Source: UBA8904 sp035448625 (GTDB lineage Bacteria; Desulfobacterota; Syntrophia; Syntrophales; Smithellaceae). Taken from it: 52,627 nt of DNA. Under the pieces are notes generated by a model. The model was not told the origin of the DNA. It saw only the letters and a list, made by a program, of their open reading frames with translations, and ran no database searches. Each line of letters begins with the position of its first letter. The first letter of the stretch is position 1. Below are positions 24,662-33,317 of this stretch, piece by piece. The position numbers and the translations under genes are program-made. Location of the stretch: assembly GCA_035448625.1 (NCBI GenBank), contig DAOTJI010000007.1:1-52627 (forward strand), in the 5' to 3' direction.

Positions 24662-25959
24662 ACGCGCCTGACGCCGTGCTGGAATTCATCACGCTTTCCC
24701 TGGGCTTGGAGCCGGACTCCTCAGGAAAGGACGCCATCGACCGGGCTGTCGCCTCCGCCATGAGGCACGAAGGCCTTTCGGATCCGCAGGCGTTTGAAAA
24801 ACTGTTTTTATCCTCTCCCGCAGTGAGGCAGAAGCTGATCGACGCAGTCGTCGTCGGAGAAACCTGGTTTTTCCGCGACAGGGGGCCTTTTCTCTGGCTG
24901 GGCCGCCATGCCCTTCAATGGCAGGCGGCGCACCCGGGAAGCGTTTTGAAAATCCTGTCGTCCCCCTGCTCAACCGGGGAAGAGCCCTACTCCATCGTCA
25001 TGACCCTGCTGGCCGCCGGTCTGCCGCCTTCGGCCTTCACGGTGGAAGGCGTGGACGTCAGTGCCCGGGCTCTCGAGACGGCCGGCCGCGCCTGCTACCC
25101 GAAAAACGCCTTCCGCGGAAACATCGGCGAGGACGTCGCCCGCTTCTTTGAAGCAACCCCTTCGGGCCGCAAAGTCGCCGCTTCCGTTCTAAACCGGGTC
25201 ACCTTTTCACTGGAGAACCTGGCGCTACCCGGAAGCCTTGCCGGTCGAGGCCCGTACGACATCATTTTCTGCAGAAACCTTCTCATCTACATGACCCCCG
25301 AAGCCCGCCTTCGTATTTTCGACCGGATGGACCAGCTCCTGGTTCCCGGCGGCATTCTCTTCGCCGGCCATACGGAAACGAATTTCTGGCATCAACGCGG
25401 CTATCAGCTCCTCCCGTGGGACAGGGCCTTTGCGCTGGCCAAACCCGTCACCCCGGCGCAGCCCGTCGCGATCAAAACGCCAGCCCCGGCAAAAGCCTCG
25501 ATTGAAATCTCCTCCCCGAAAAAACGCGTCCAAACGAAGGAAACAACGGCGTCCTCTCCAAACACCGGCCTTGCACAGACTCCGACCGCTGAACTCCGGC
25601 AGCCGGTGAAAGCGGGGCCTGCGCATGACCATTTCAATGAGCCGCAGGCGGATGCACAGATCCGGGAGGCCCGGCGGCTGGCCGATTCGGGCGACATGAA
25701 GGGCGCAGCCCGTCTCTGCCGGGAATACACGCGCAAATTCGGACCGGCCGCCGAAGCCTACTGTCTGATGGGAATCCTCTCCATGGCCGGACAGGACCTG
25801 AACGGGGCCGAGGACTGTTTTTTAAAGGCCCTCTACCTCGATCCCGGCCACTACGAAAGCCTGGTCCACATCAGTCTGATCTACCGGCAGAAGGGAAACG
25901 AAAAAAAAGCGGCGCTTTACCGGGAACGGGCCGAGCGGACGGCGGCCGCCAGAAAATAG
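24658..25959 (+). CDS. wspC: CheR-type receptor methyltransferase with TPR tail (WspC-like)
   Basis: SAM-dependent methyltransferase that modifies glutamates on the receptor. The CheR core (residues about 20-260) shows VVGETWFFRD, SPCSTGEEPYSI, VDVSARALETA and IIFCRNLLIYM. An Ala/Pro-rich linker (about 265-325) leads to tetratricopeptide repeats (GDMKGAARLCREYTRKFGP, LNGAEDCFLKALYLDPGHYE). The CheR-TPR fusion is typical of WspC and of alternative-function chemosensory systems. It overlaps the CheW gene by 4 bases and is followed by a 34-base gap to the second CheW. Confidence 0.93.
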   Translation: MNAPDAVLEFITLSLGLEPDSSGKDAIDRAVASAMRHEGLSDPQAFEKLFLSSPAVRQKLIDAVVVGETWFFRDRGPFLWLGRHALQWQAAHPGSVLKILSSPCSTGEEPYSIVMTLLAAGLPPSAFTVEGVDVSARALETAGRACYPKNAFRGNIGEDVARFFEATPSGRKVAASVLNRVTFSLENLALPGSLAGRGPYDIIFCRNLLIYMTPEARLRIFDRMDQLLVPGGILFAGHTETNFWHQRGYQLLPWDRAFALAKPVTPAQPVAIKTPAPAKASIEISSPKKRVQTKETTASSPNTGLAQTPTAELRQPVKAGPAHDHFNEPQADAQIREARRLADSGDMKGAARLCREYTRKFGPAAEAYCLMGILSMAGQDLNGAEDCFLKALYLDPGHYESLVHISLIYRQKGNEKKAALYRERAERTAAARK

Positions 25960-25993
25960 GAAGCAGGCCTTAAAAAAACCGGGGTAAAAAAAG

Positions 25994-26656
25994 ATGGCAA
26001 ACGCAGAAAAATATTGCTGGAAAGTGAAAGGAATCTTCGGCGACGGATCCTGCGCGGAATTGCCGCGCCTGATACACTGCCGCCGCTGCCCCGTTTTCGC
26101 CACCGCGGGGAGACAGCATCTGGACCGGGACCTTCCGCCGGCATACCTCGGGGAGCGGGCCGCCGTGATGGCTCTGCCCAAAGAGACGGGCAGGCTGGGA
26201 ACCCTGTCCGTGATGGTGTTCCGCCTGTGCGGCGAGAAGTTTGCCGTCAAAACCATCTACTTTCAGGAAGCGGCGGAACCTTCCCCGGTTCACACTCTGC
26301 CCTTGAAGGTCAACCGGATTTTCCGGGGAATCGCCAACATCAACGGAGAACTGCTCTTATGCCTGTCCGTCGCGGACCTGCTGGATCTGACCTCCGAAGC
26401 GCAGGACAACGAGCCCCCCGCGGCGTACGAGCGAATGCTGGTGGTCGGCCGTGAAGGGCAGCGCTTCGTGTTTCCCGTCGAGCAGATTCTGGGGGTGCAT
26501 CGGATTGCTCCGGAGGATCTCGGAGAAGTGCCGGCCACGCTCTCGCGCAGCGCGAAGGCGCTGACCCGGGGCATTTTCCTGCTCGACAAAAGCCCGGTCG
26601 GGCTTCTGGACGAGGAGCGGCTTTTCCCCGCCATGACAAGGAGTTTGAATCCATGA
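25994..26656 (+). CDS. wspD: CheW-type coupling protein with N-terminal cysteine cluster (WspD-like)
   Basis: Second CheW protein of the operon, 220 residues. Before the CheW domain (from about residue 70; GIANINGELLLCLSVADLL) there is an extension with four cysteines: C8 (YCWK), C20 (GDGSC), C29 and C32 (HCRRCPVF). This extension resembles that of WspD-type proteins as I recall them. The cysteines could bind metal or respond to redox, but this is inference. Its start has only an A-rich upstream region; its stop overlaps the kinase start by 4 bases. Confidence 0.9.
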   Translation: MANAEKYCWKVKGIFGDGSCAELPRLIHCRRCPVFATAGRQHLDRDLPPAYLGERAAVMALPKETGRLGTLSVMVFRLCGEKFAVKTIYFQEAAEPSPVHTLPLKVNRIFRGIANINGELLLCLSVADLLDLTSEAQDNEPPAAYERMLVVGREGQRFVFPVEQILGVHRIAPEDLGEVPATLSRSAKALTRGIFLLDKSPVGLLDEERLFPAMTRSLNP

Positions 26657-29016
26657 CCGCGGATGCACCCCCCATCGATCCCCTGATGCTCGACCTGTTC
26701 CGCGTGGAGCTGGAAAACAACACCCGGACGCTGGAAGCCGGTCTGGTTACGGCGGAGCGCGACCAGACACCGGAACGCATCGAACCGCTGATGCGGGCGG
26801 CGCATTCCATCAAGGGGGCCGCCCGGATCGTGGGGCTCACCAAAGCCGTTGCGCTGGCCCACGCCATGGAGGATGTTCTGTCGGCTGCCCAGTCCGGAAA
26901 ACGGCCGCTCACCTCCGCGGCGGTTGACCGGCTGCTCAAGGGAAATGATTTTTTTGCCGCTCTCTCCCGTCTGGACATCCAGGAACTGCCCGCCGCTCTG
27001 GATAAGGGGACCAACGAAATTACCGCCATGTCGGCGGAACTGAGAAACCTGCTCTCCTCTCCCCCGGAAAGCGTTCCCTCGCCGCCCCCTCGGCAGGAAA
27101 CCGCTTCCGCCGAAGCAAAACCGGCCGGAGATTCGGCCCAAGAAACTAAAGCCGCCGCGGTGCATCCCGGCGAAACCGACGCCCCAAAGCCGCCGGACAC
27201 AGCCGTTTTGGAAAACGCCTGTCCGGGACCGCAAACGGCGCCGCCGGCGGTCCGTTCCCGCCGCATGCAGGACCAGGGAGACACGGGCCTGGTGCGCGTC
27301 CGGTCCGAAAACATGAACCGTCTGATGGCGCTGGCGGGCGAATGCCTTGTTCAGGCCCAGTCCGTCAAAACCGTCTATCAAAGCCTCCTGGCTCTGAAAA
27401 AGGAAATCTTCGAGATCGAAAGGCCCCTGCGCGAATTTCTGGAGCGGCGGGAGACAAACGAGCCGGAGGAAGGAACGGAAAATCTTCAGCAGACGCTGTC
27501 CGGCACGACGGCGGCCGAGCAGACCGTCTCGCGGGAAATTGTCCGGTTCGAACGCTTTTCACGCCGTCTGGAACACCTGGCGCATCGCCTTTACAATGAA
27601 GTCATCTCGAGCCGCATGGTGCCTTTCTCGGACGGCCTCCACGGCTTCCCCCGCCTGGTCCGGGATCTGGCCCGGGAAACGGGGAAGAAGGTTCGTTTTG
27701 AAATTGCCGGAGCCTCCACTCCCGTTGACCGGGATATTCTGGAACGTCTGGAGGCACCTCTTTCCCATTTGATCCGCAACGCCGTCGATCACGGCATGGA
27801 AACGCCCGAAGAACGAAAAGCGGCAGGCAAACCGGAGGAAGGAACCCTCGTTCTGGAAGCGCGCCACGTCGCGGGAATGCTGAACATTTCACTGACCGAC
27901 GACGGCCGGGGAATCAATCCCGAGGATTTAAGGGGCAAGGTGGTTGAGAAAGGCTACGTGTCCCAGGATATGGCCGGAAACTTAAGCCGGGCGGAACTTT
28001 TCGAATTTCTTTTTCTGCCGGGATTTTCCACCGCCCGGAAGGTAACGGAAATTTCCGGCCGGGGGGTGGGACTGGATGTTGTTTTCAACATGGCTCACGA
28101 GGTGGGCGGAACCGTACGCGTGGATGCCGACGCCGGACGGGGCGCCCGCTTCCACCTGCAGCTGCCGCTGACGCTTTCCGTGCTCAGAACCCTGCTGTTG
28201 TCGATCGCCGGCGAAGCGTATGCCTTGCCCCTTTCCCGCATCGACCGGGTTTTGTCCCTGACCCCCGCCGACATTCGGGAAATCGAGGACCGTCCCTACT
28301 GCACCCTGGACGGGGAACATGTGGGCATTCTCGACGCGCGCCAGCTTTTCGGACTGCCGCAGGCCCCCACCCAGCCGGCGGGATTTTCCGTCGTCATCAT
28401 CAGCGACCGGCTGAACCGCTACGGACTGGTGGTTGACCGCGTGCTGGGCGAGGAAAATCTCGTCGTCCGGCCGCTGGACCAGCGCCTCGGAAAGATCCCC
28501 AACATCAGCGCCGGCGCCATTCTGGACGACGGATCGCCGGTGGTTATTTTTGACGTGGATGACCTGGTCCGATCCATTCACCAGTTGCTGACGACCGGCA
28601 AACTGCAGAAAATCGGGCGGGGCCGGCAGGGCCTGAAAACCGGCAAAAAGCGTATCCTGGTGGTGGACGACTCCCTGACCGTGCGCGAAGTGGAGCGCAG
28701 GCTTCTGGAAAATGCCGGATACGATGTCACCACCGCCATTGATGGAATGGACGGATGGAACAAGCTCACGTCCCATCCCTTCGATCTACTCGTTTCCGAC
28801 GTGGACATGCCGCGCATGAACGGCATCGATCTGGTCCGGATGGTCAAAACCGATCCGCAGCTTCGGGACATGCCGGTGATGATTGTCTCCTACAAAGACC
28901 GGGAGGAGGACCGGCTGCGGGGCCTCGAAGCCGGCGCCAACTACTATCTGACCAAAGGCAGCTTCCATGATGAAGGCCTGCTCGACGCCGCCCGCGACCT
29001 GATCGGAGGACCCTGA
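26653..29016 (+). CDS. wspE: CheA-type hybrid histidine kinase with receiver (WspE-like)
   Basis: Central kinase. Domain order: Hpt with phospho-acceptor H51 (AAHSIKGAARIVGL), a Pro/Ala-rich linker (about 130-205), dimerisation and HATPase domains (LIRNAVDHGMETPEER, LTDDGRGINPEDL, SGRGVGLDVV), a CheW-like regulatory domain (from about 495), and a C-terminal receiver (RILVVDDSLTVREVE; acceptor in SDVDMPRMNG). The 787-residue hybrid form matches WspE rather than classical CheA, which lacks the receiver. It overlaps both neighbours by one to four bases, so it is tightly coupled in the operon. Confidence 0.95.
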   Translation: MTADAPPIDPLMLDLFRVELENNTRTLEAGLVTAERDQTPERIEPLMRAAHSIKGAARIVGLTKAVALAHAMEDVLSAAQSGKRPLTSAAVDRLLKGNDFFAALSRLDIQELPAALDKGTNEITAMSAELRNLLSSPPESVPSPPPRQETASAEAKPAGDSAQETKAAAVHPGETDAPKPPDTAVLENACPGPQTAPPAVRSRRMQDQGDTGLVRVRSENMNRLMALAGECLVQAQSVKTVYQSLLALKKEIFEIERPLREFLERRETNEPEEGTENLQQTLSGTTAAEQTVSREIVRFERFSRRLEHLAHRLYNEVISSRMVPFSDGLHGFPRLVRDLARETGKKVRFEIAGASTPVDRDILERLEAPLSHLIRNAVDHGMETPEERKAAGKPEEGTLVLEARHVAGMLNISLTDDGRGINPEDLRGKVVEKGYVSQDMAGNLSRAELFEFLFLPGFSTARKVTEISGRGVGLDVVFNMAHEVGGTVRVDADAGRGARFHLQLPLTLSVLRTLLLSIAGEAYALPLSRIDRVLSLTPADIREIEDRPYCTLDGEHVGILDARQLFGLPQAPTQPAGFSVVIISDRLNRYGLVVDRVLGEENLVVRPLDQRLGKIPNISAGAILDDGSPVVIFDVDDLVRSIHQLLTTGKLQKIGRGRQGLKTGKKRILVVDDSLTVREVERRLLENAGYDVTTAIDGMDGWNKLTSHPFDLLVSDVDMPRMNGIDLVRMVKTDPQLRDMPVMIVSYKDREEDRLRGLEAGANYYLTKGSFHDEGLLDAARDLIGGP

Positions 29017-30053
29017 TGACGCTCAAAATCGCCATTGCCCATCACGACGAGAACGCTTTGAAAATCCTGAGCCGGATCCTCGAGCCGGACGCCGACTGTA
29101 CGGTCGTCTGGACCTCGGGCCGCGGGAGCGATGTCGTCCGGCATTGCCGCCGCACCCCGCCGGACATCCTGCTCGTCGATTTGGAGCTTGCCGACGTGAA
29201 CGGCGCAAAACTGATCTGCGACGTCATGAAAGAAACCCCCTGCGCCATCCTGGTGCTGACCAACGCCAGGGAACGGCAGGCGGGCAAAGTGTTTGAGGCT
29301 ATGGGGTGCGGGGCGCTCGATGTCATCGCCACGCCCGTGCTTCATTCCAACGGGTTTCTGGAAGGAGCGGACGCTCTCATCAAAAAAATCGACACCATGG
29401 CGAGGCTTTTGGGAAGCGCAACCCGGCCGGCAAAACCGGCCTTGACCGTCCGGCAGCCTCAAAAAGAAAATCAGCCTCCCCTCGTTGCCATCGGCTCCTC
29501 GACGGGCGGCCCCAAGGCCCTGGCCACGATCCTCGCCGGCCTCCCCGGGGAATTTCCCGCCGCTATCGTCATCTGCCAGCATGTCGATCTGCAGTTTGCC
29601 GGCGGTCTCGCCTCCTGGCTGAATTCTCAAACCAAGCTGACCGTGGACATTGCCCGAGAAGGCGTGCAGCCCCGGTCCGGCTCCGCCCTGGTGGCCCAAA
29701 CCAACGATCACCTCGTGCTCGGAACGGACGGAGCGCTTCACTACACGGAGCATCCCCGGGATTACCCTTATCGCCCGTCCGTCAACGCACTTTTTGAAAG
29801 CCTTCGAAAAAACTGGCCGCAAAACGATGTGGCGGTCCTTCTCACCGGCATGGGGCGCGACGGCGCAGAAGGTCTGTCGGCTCTTTTCAAAACCGGCTGG
29901 CACACCATCGTCCAGGATGAAAAAACCTCCGTCGTTTACGGCATGCCGGCGGCGGCCGTGGAACTCGGCGGCGCATCGGAAATCCTGCCCCTGGACCAAA
30001 TCGCCGGAGCCATTGTAAAGAAAATCACCAACCGCAAAGGAAAAACATCATGA
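29016..30053 (+). CDS. wspF: CheB-type receptor methylesterase (WspF-like)
   Basis: Response-regulator methylesterase that reverses CheR methylation. The N-terminal receiver (residues 1-125) has phospho-acceptor site LLVDLEL; its acidic pocket is unusual, reading IAHHDE where most receivers have VDDS. The C-terminal esterase (about 150-345) shows the catalytic serine in IGSSTGGPKAL, histidine in CQHVD and aspartate in LTGMGRDGAEGL. ATG overlaps the kinase stop (TGATG) and its end overlaps the last gene of the operon (ATGA). 345 residues is normal for the family. Confidence 0.94.
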   Translation: MTLKIAIAHHDENALKILSRILEPDADCTVVWTSGRGSDVVRHCRRTPPDILLVDLELADVNGAKLICDVMKETPCAILVLTNARERQAGKVFEAMGCGALDVIATPVLHSNGFLEGADALIKKIDTMARLLGSATRPAKPALTVRQPQKENQPPLVAIGSSTGGPKALATILAGLPGEFPAAIVICQHVDLQFAGGLASWLNSQTKLTVDIAREGVQPRSGSALVAQTNDHLVLGTDGALHYTEHPRDYPYRPSVNALFESLRKNWPQNDVAVLLTGMGRDGAEGLSALFKTGWHTIVQDEKTSVVYGMPAAAVELGGASEILPLDQIAGAIVKKITNRKGKTS

Positions 30054-31273
30054 CCGAGAAAGAAAATCCAGTCCCCGCCCCGTCCGGCAGACGGGACCCG
30101 GCAGCCACGCTGACGGCTCACAAAATCAAGGTCCTGCTCATCGATGATCAGGCGATCGTCGGCGCGGCGGTAAAAAGAATGCTCGAGGCGGAAACGGACA
30201 TCGTTTTTCAGTTCTGCCAGGACCCCACGCAGGCCATCCCGACCGCCGCCTCGTTTCAGCCGACGGTGATTCTTCAGGACCTGATTATGCCGGAGATCGA
30301 CGGCCTGACGCTGGTGAAATTTTTCCGCGTCCATCCCCAGCTCAAGGACGTGCCCCTGATCGTTTTATCCTCCAAGGAAGAGGCGGTCACGAAAGCGGAC
30401 GCCTTCGCGCTCGGGGCCAACGACTACCTGGTCAAGCTCCCCGACCGCATCGAACTGATCGCCCGCATCCGCTACCATTCCCGGGGCTACATCAACCTGC
30501 TGCAGCGAAACGAGGCTTACGCCGCGCTGCTCGCCAGCCGGCAGGCCCTGGCCGCGGAGCTGGCCCAGGCGGCCGACTACGTGGTATCGCTCATGCCGCC
30601 CCCCCTGTCCGATCCGACCATCACGACGGCCTGGCGCTTTTTCCCCAGCGCCCAGCTGGGCGGAGACAGCTTCGGCTACCACTGGCTCGATGAAAACACC
30701 TTTGCCGTTTATCTGCTGGATGTCTGCGGGCACGGAGTCGGCTCGGCGCTGCTTTCCGTTTCCGCCTTCAACGCCATCCGCTCCCAGACACTGCCCGATA
30801 CGGATTTCCATTCCCCGGAGCAGGTGCTGGCGGCGCTCAACAGCGCTTTTCAGATGGAGCATCACAACAACCTCTACTTCACGATCTGGTACGGCGTTTT
30901 CGACCGCCGGAACCGGGAGCTTCGCTTCGCCAGCGGCGGCCACCCGCCCGCGTTTCTGATCTCCAGGGAGGGAACCCTGAACAAACTCATGACGAACAAC
31001 CTGTTCATCGGCGGCCTTCCGGAAAGCGCGTACCAGGGGAGTTCAATCACCGTTCCCCCCGGGGCGAATTTGTATGTCTTTTCCGACGGCGTTTACGAAG
31101 TGGATCCTCCCGAAGGAAGCATGTGGACACTGGATCAACTGGGGGAATATCTGCTGCAGCACAAAATGGAAGCGGGCGAAGACATTGATGCCCTGTACCG
31201 GAAAATGCAGGAATACCACGGCCAGCAAACCCTGGAAGACGACTTTTCCATGCTGGCCGTTCACTTCACGTAG
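30050..31273 (+). CDS. Response regulator with SpoIIE/PP2C-type phosphatase output
   Basis: Last gene of the Wsp-like operon, in the place of wspR. Residues 25-150 are a receiver close to WspR in the parts I recall (VLLIDDQAIVGAAVKRML, PTVILQDLIMP with acceptor D77, GANDYLVKLPDRIELIARIR, YHSRGYI). After a short helix (150-178) comes not a GGDEF domain but a PP2C/SpoIIE serine phosphatase: GGDSFGY (D206), LLDVCGHGVGSALLS (D224), FASGGHPPAF, FSDGVYE (D346), EDDFSMLAV (D397/D398). All metal-binding aspartates are present, so it should be active. RsbU-like enzymes dephosphorylate STAS anti-anti-sigma proteins; none is encoded in this window, so the target is unknown. Confidence 0.93.
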   Translation: MTEKENPVPAPSGRRDPAATLTAHKIKVLLIDDQAIVGAAVKRMLEAETDIVFQFCQDPTQAIPTAASFQPTVILQDLIMPEIDGLTLVKFFRVHPQLKDVPLIVLSSKEEAVTKADAFALGANDYLVKLPDRIELIARIRYHSRGYINLLQRNEAYAALLASRQALAAELAQAADYVVSLMPPPLSDPTITTAWRFFPSAQLGGDSFGYHWLDENTFAVYLLDVCGHGVGSALLSVSAFNAIRSQTLPDTDFHSPEQVLAALNSAFQMEHHNNLYFTIWYGVFDRRNRELRFASGGHPPAFLISREGTLNKLMTNNLFIGGLPESAYQGSSITVPPGANLYVFSDGVYEVDPPEGSMWTLDQLGEYLLQHKMEAGEDIDALYRKMQEYHGQQTLEDDFSMLAVHFT

Positions 31274-31320
31274 CGATCGGGATGAACGGGAGCCCGCCCT
31301 CGGGTCCGGTGCGGGACGAT

Positions 31321-31608
31321 TTACCGGCGAAGCGACTTCAGGTTGATGACCACCACAAGCGTATACAGCACAACGATGAAGCCCAGGGCGTAAACTGCAA
31401 ACGGCCCGCCGTACGCGTAGGCAACCCAGCAAACCGCCGCGCCGAAGCTTTTGGCCAGCACCAGTCCGCGGACAACGCCGAGCCTGCCGAACAGCCAACG
31501 CAGGAGAGTGTTTCGTTCCCTCACGCCCCGCTTTTTCAGGGCAAAAAACGTCGTCACTCCATCGCCGATCTGCAGCGCTATGGCCAGGCCCAACAGCATC
31601 TCTTTCAT
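31321..31608 (-). CDS. Small membrane protein, DUF5658-like
   Basis: 95-residue protein with three predicted membrane helices (about residues 3-17, 45-60, 65-88). The motif QIGDGVTTFFALKKRGVRERN, a D-x-x-TT helix followed by a loop ending in E-x-N, is typical of DUF5658 proteins, whose function is unknown. I chose ATG at 31608 after GGAG; an in-frame GTG at 31632 would add eight residues. It is on the opposite strand to the Wsp-like operon, which ends 47 bases away, and close to mltA. Confidence 0.7.
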   Translation of the reverse strand: MKEMLLGLAIALQIGDGVTTFFALKKRGVRERNTLLRWLFGRLGVVRGLVLAKSFGAAVCWVAYAYGGPFAVYALGFIVVLYTLVVVINLKSLRR

Positions 31609-31659
31609 GGAACTCCATCCTTGAAGATTCACCGCGGCGGCCCGGAAAAAACCGGACCG

Positions 31660-32862
31660 CTATTCCCGTCCGCGCGGCTTGAGAACCAGAAAGAAGAGTT
31701 CGCCTTTTTCCTTGAGGCTGCCGGCGGCGGCCTGCGCTTCGGGCCCGAACCCGCAGAACAGATCGACGCGACCCGGACCCCGGATGGCGGCCCCCTTGTC
31801 CTGATTCAGGACAAAGCGTGAAAATTCGACGCGGCGGACCACCCGGTAATCCTCGTCCAGAACCGGTTTTCGCAAACGAATGAAGGCGAGCGCGCCCTGC
31901 GGGAAATACGCCGGGTCCGTGGCAATCGACCGGTGGGGCGTCACCGGCTGCCCCAGCGAACCCACCGGTTCACGGTCCACGAAACGGAAGAAGATGTAAC
32001 GTTCGTTGTGGCTCAGAATTTCATAGATTTCTTTTTCACTTTTGTCTTTCAGCCAGGCTTTGAATCCGCGGTAGGAGGCATCGCTCCGGTCCAGTCTGTT
32101 TTCATCCAGCAGGTTCTGCGTTACGGAGCGAAACGGCCGGCCGTTGTTTTGGGCATAGCTGACGGTCAGCATGCTTCCGTCTTCCAGCCGGATTTTTCCC
32201 GATCCCTGGGTGTGCAGGGAATTCAGTTCGACGGGGTCGGCAACCCAGACCAATTCCAGTCCTTTGCCCTGCAGCACACCTTCCACATCGATTTCCCGGC
32301 GGGAATAGTAGGGAACCAGCCGGCCGTTTTCCCGTCGGCCGATCCGGGTTTCATTCGGGGATACCTTTTCCAAAACGATGTCCGGCGGCGGGCGGTAGAG
32401 CGGATACTTGTACTTCTCCGTCTTCGTCAGTGAGCCTTCCAAAAGCGGCTCGTAGTAGCCGGTAAACAGGACGGAACCGTTTCCGTTTTCCCCTGCCGCC
32501 CGAAGCAGAAGAAATTTCTCCGCGATCCGGTCTTTTTTCTGCTCGACGGGAATGTCCGAGGTCAGGATTTCGCGAAAAGCGATCAGCGTTTCCTTCATCT
32601 GCGCCGCGCTCACCTGACGGTCCGCGATCCGGAAGATCTGATTCTTTCCTGAACCGTCGTAATAGAGCAGGCTGCGGTCGATGGCCGTGAGAAGAGATTC
32701 GACATCGAGGTCGTCCACCAGATCCAGGCGCCGGGCATCCGCCGGCACCAGCGCCTCGCCCGGACGGGGCGGCTCCGGCCTGAACGCCTCTCTTTTCGCA
32801 CAGCCGGCCAAAAGGACCAGGACCGCCAGCATCAGGAGCAAACCGATTTTCAGAAGCTTCAT
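31660..32862 (-). CDS. mltA: Membrane-bound lytic murein transglycosylase A
   Basis: Outer-membrane lipoprotein that cleaves peptidoglycan to 1,6-anhydro products. Lipobox LLAGC at about residues 17-21. The MltA barrel begins near residue 120 (FTGYYEPLLEGS) and the 3D domain near the C-terminus shows TPHRSIATDP, FVLNQDKGAAIRGPGRVDLFCGFG, carrying the catalytic aspartate region. 400 residues matches the family. Its start overlaps the stop of the acetyltransferase gene by 4 bases, so recN, the acetyltransferase and mltA are likely one transcript. Confidence 0.94.
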   Translation of the reverse strand: MKLLKIGLLLMLAVLVLLAGCAKREAFRPEPPRPGEALVPADARRLDLVDDLDVESLLTAIDRSLLYYDGSGKNQIFRIADRQVSAAQMKETLIAFREILTSDIPVEQKKDRIAEKFLLLRAAGENGNGSVLFTGYYEPLLEGSLTKTEKYKYPLYRPPPDIVLEKVSPNETRIGRRENGRLVPYYSRREIDVEGVLQGKGLELVWVADPVELNSLHTQGSGKIRLEDGSMLTVSYAQNNGRPFRSVTQNLLDENRLDRSDASYRGFKAWLKDKSEKEIYEILSHNERYIFFRFVDREPVGSLGQPVTPHRSIATDPAYFPQGALAFIRLRKPVLDEDYRVVRRVEFSRFVLNQDKGAAIRGPGRVDLFCGFGPEAQAAAGSLKEKGELFFLVLKPRGRE

Positions 32863-33317
32863 AGTTCGATGATCATCGCGGTTTCATCGCAGTAGTCCGG
32901 AAATTTGGGGCAGCGAAAGCAGTCGGACCAGACCTTTTCCGGCAGAATGGCGCGGTCCACTTCCTTGAAGCCCAGTCCGGCAAAAAATTCTTTTTTGTAC
33001 GTCAGGGTGAAGATGCGAAACAACTCCAGGGTGATGGCGTCGGAAATGCAGAATTCGACCAGCTTGCGCCCGATGCCTCTTCTCCGGAACGCGTCGTCCA
33101 CGTAAAGGGAACGGATTTCCGCCAGATTTTCCCAGATGATGTTCATCGCGCAGATTCCCACGATCTTCTGTTGTTCTTCGTCGAAATAAACGATGAAGTC
33201 CCGTACGGAATTGTAAATATCCATCAGGGAACGGGGCAGCATTTCCCCTTTCGCCGCCGATACGTTGATCAGCCGGTGAATGGTCTTGACGTCACCGATG
33301 CGCGCTTTTCTTAGCAT
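32859..33317 (-). CDS. GNAT N-acetyltransferase, short ArgA-like
   Basis: 152-residue acetyl-CoA-dependent acetyltransferase. It resembles the short N-acetylglutamate synthases of actinobacteria and the former Deltaproteobacteria (first step of arginine synthesis): EIRSLYVDDAFRRRGIGRKL is the acetyl-CoA binding loop (R/Q-x-x-G-x-G/A), followed by FTLTYKKEFFAGLGFKEVDR. The C-terminus CFRCPKFPDYCDETAMI has three cysteines. ATG at 33317 follows GGGAGGAGC; its start overlaps the recN end by 26 bases. No other arginine gene is nearby, so the metabolic assignment rests on family resemblance only. Confidence 0.8.
   Translation of the reverse strand: MLRKARIGDVKTIHRLINVSAAKGEMLPRSLMDIYNSVRDFIVYFDEEQQKIVGICAMNIIWENLAEIRSLYVDDAFRRRGIGRKLVEFCISDAITLELFRIFTLTYKKEFFAGLGFKEVDRAILPEKVWSDCFRCPKFPDYCDETAMIIEL

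Noticed and set aside
31274..31320. GC-rich stretch after the Wsp-like operon as a terminator.
   Set aside because: Stem is short and imperfect, with no T-run.
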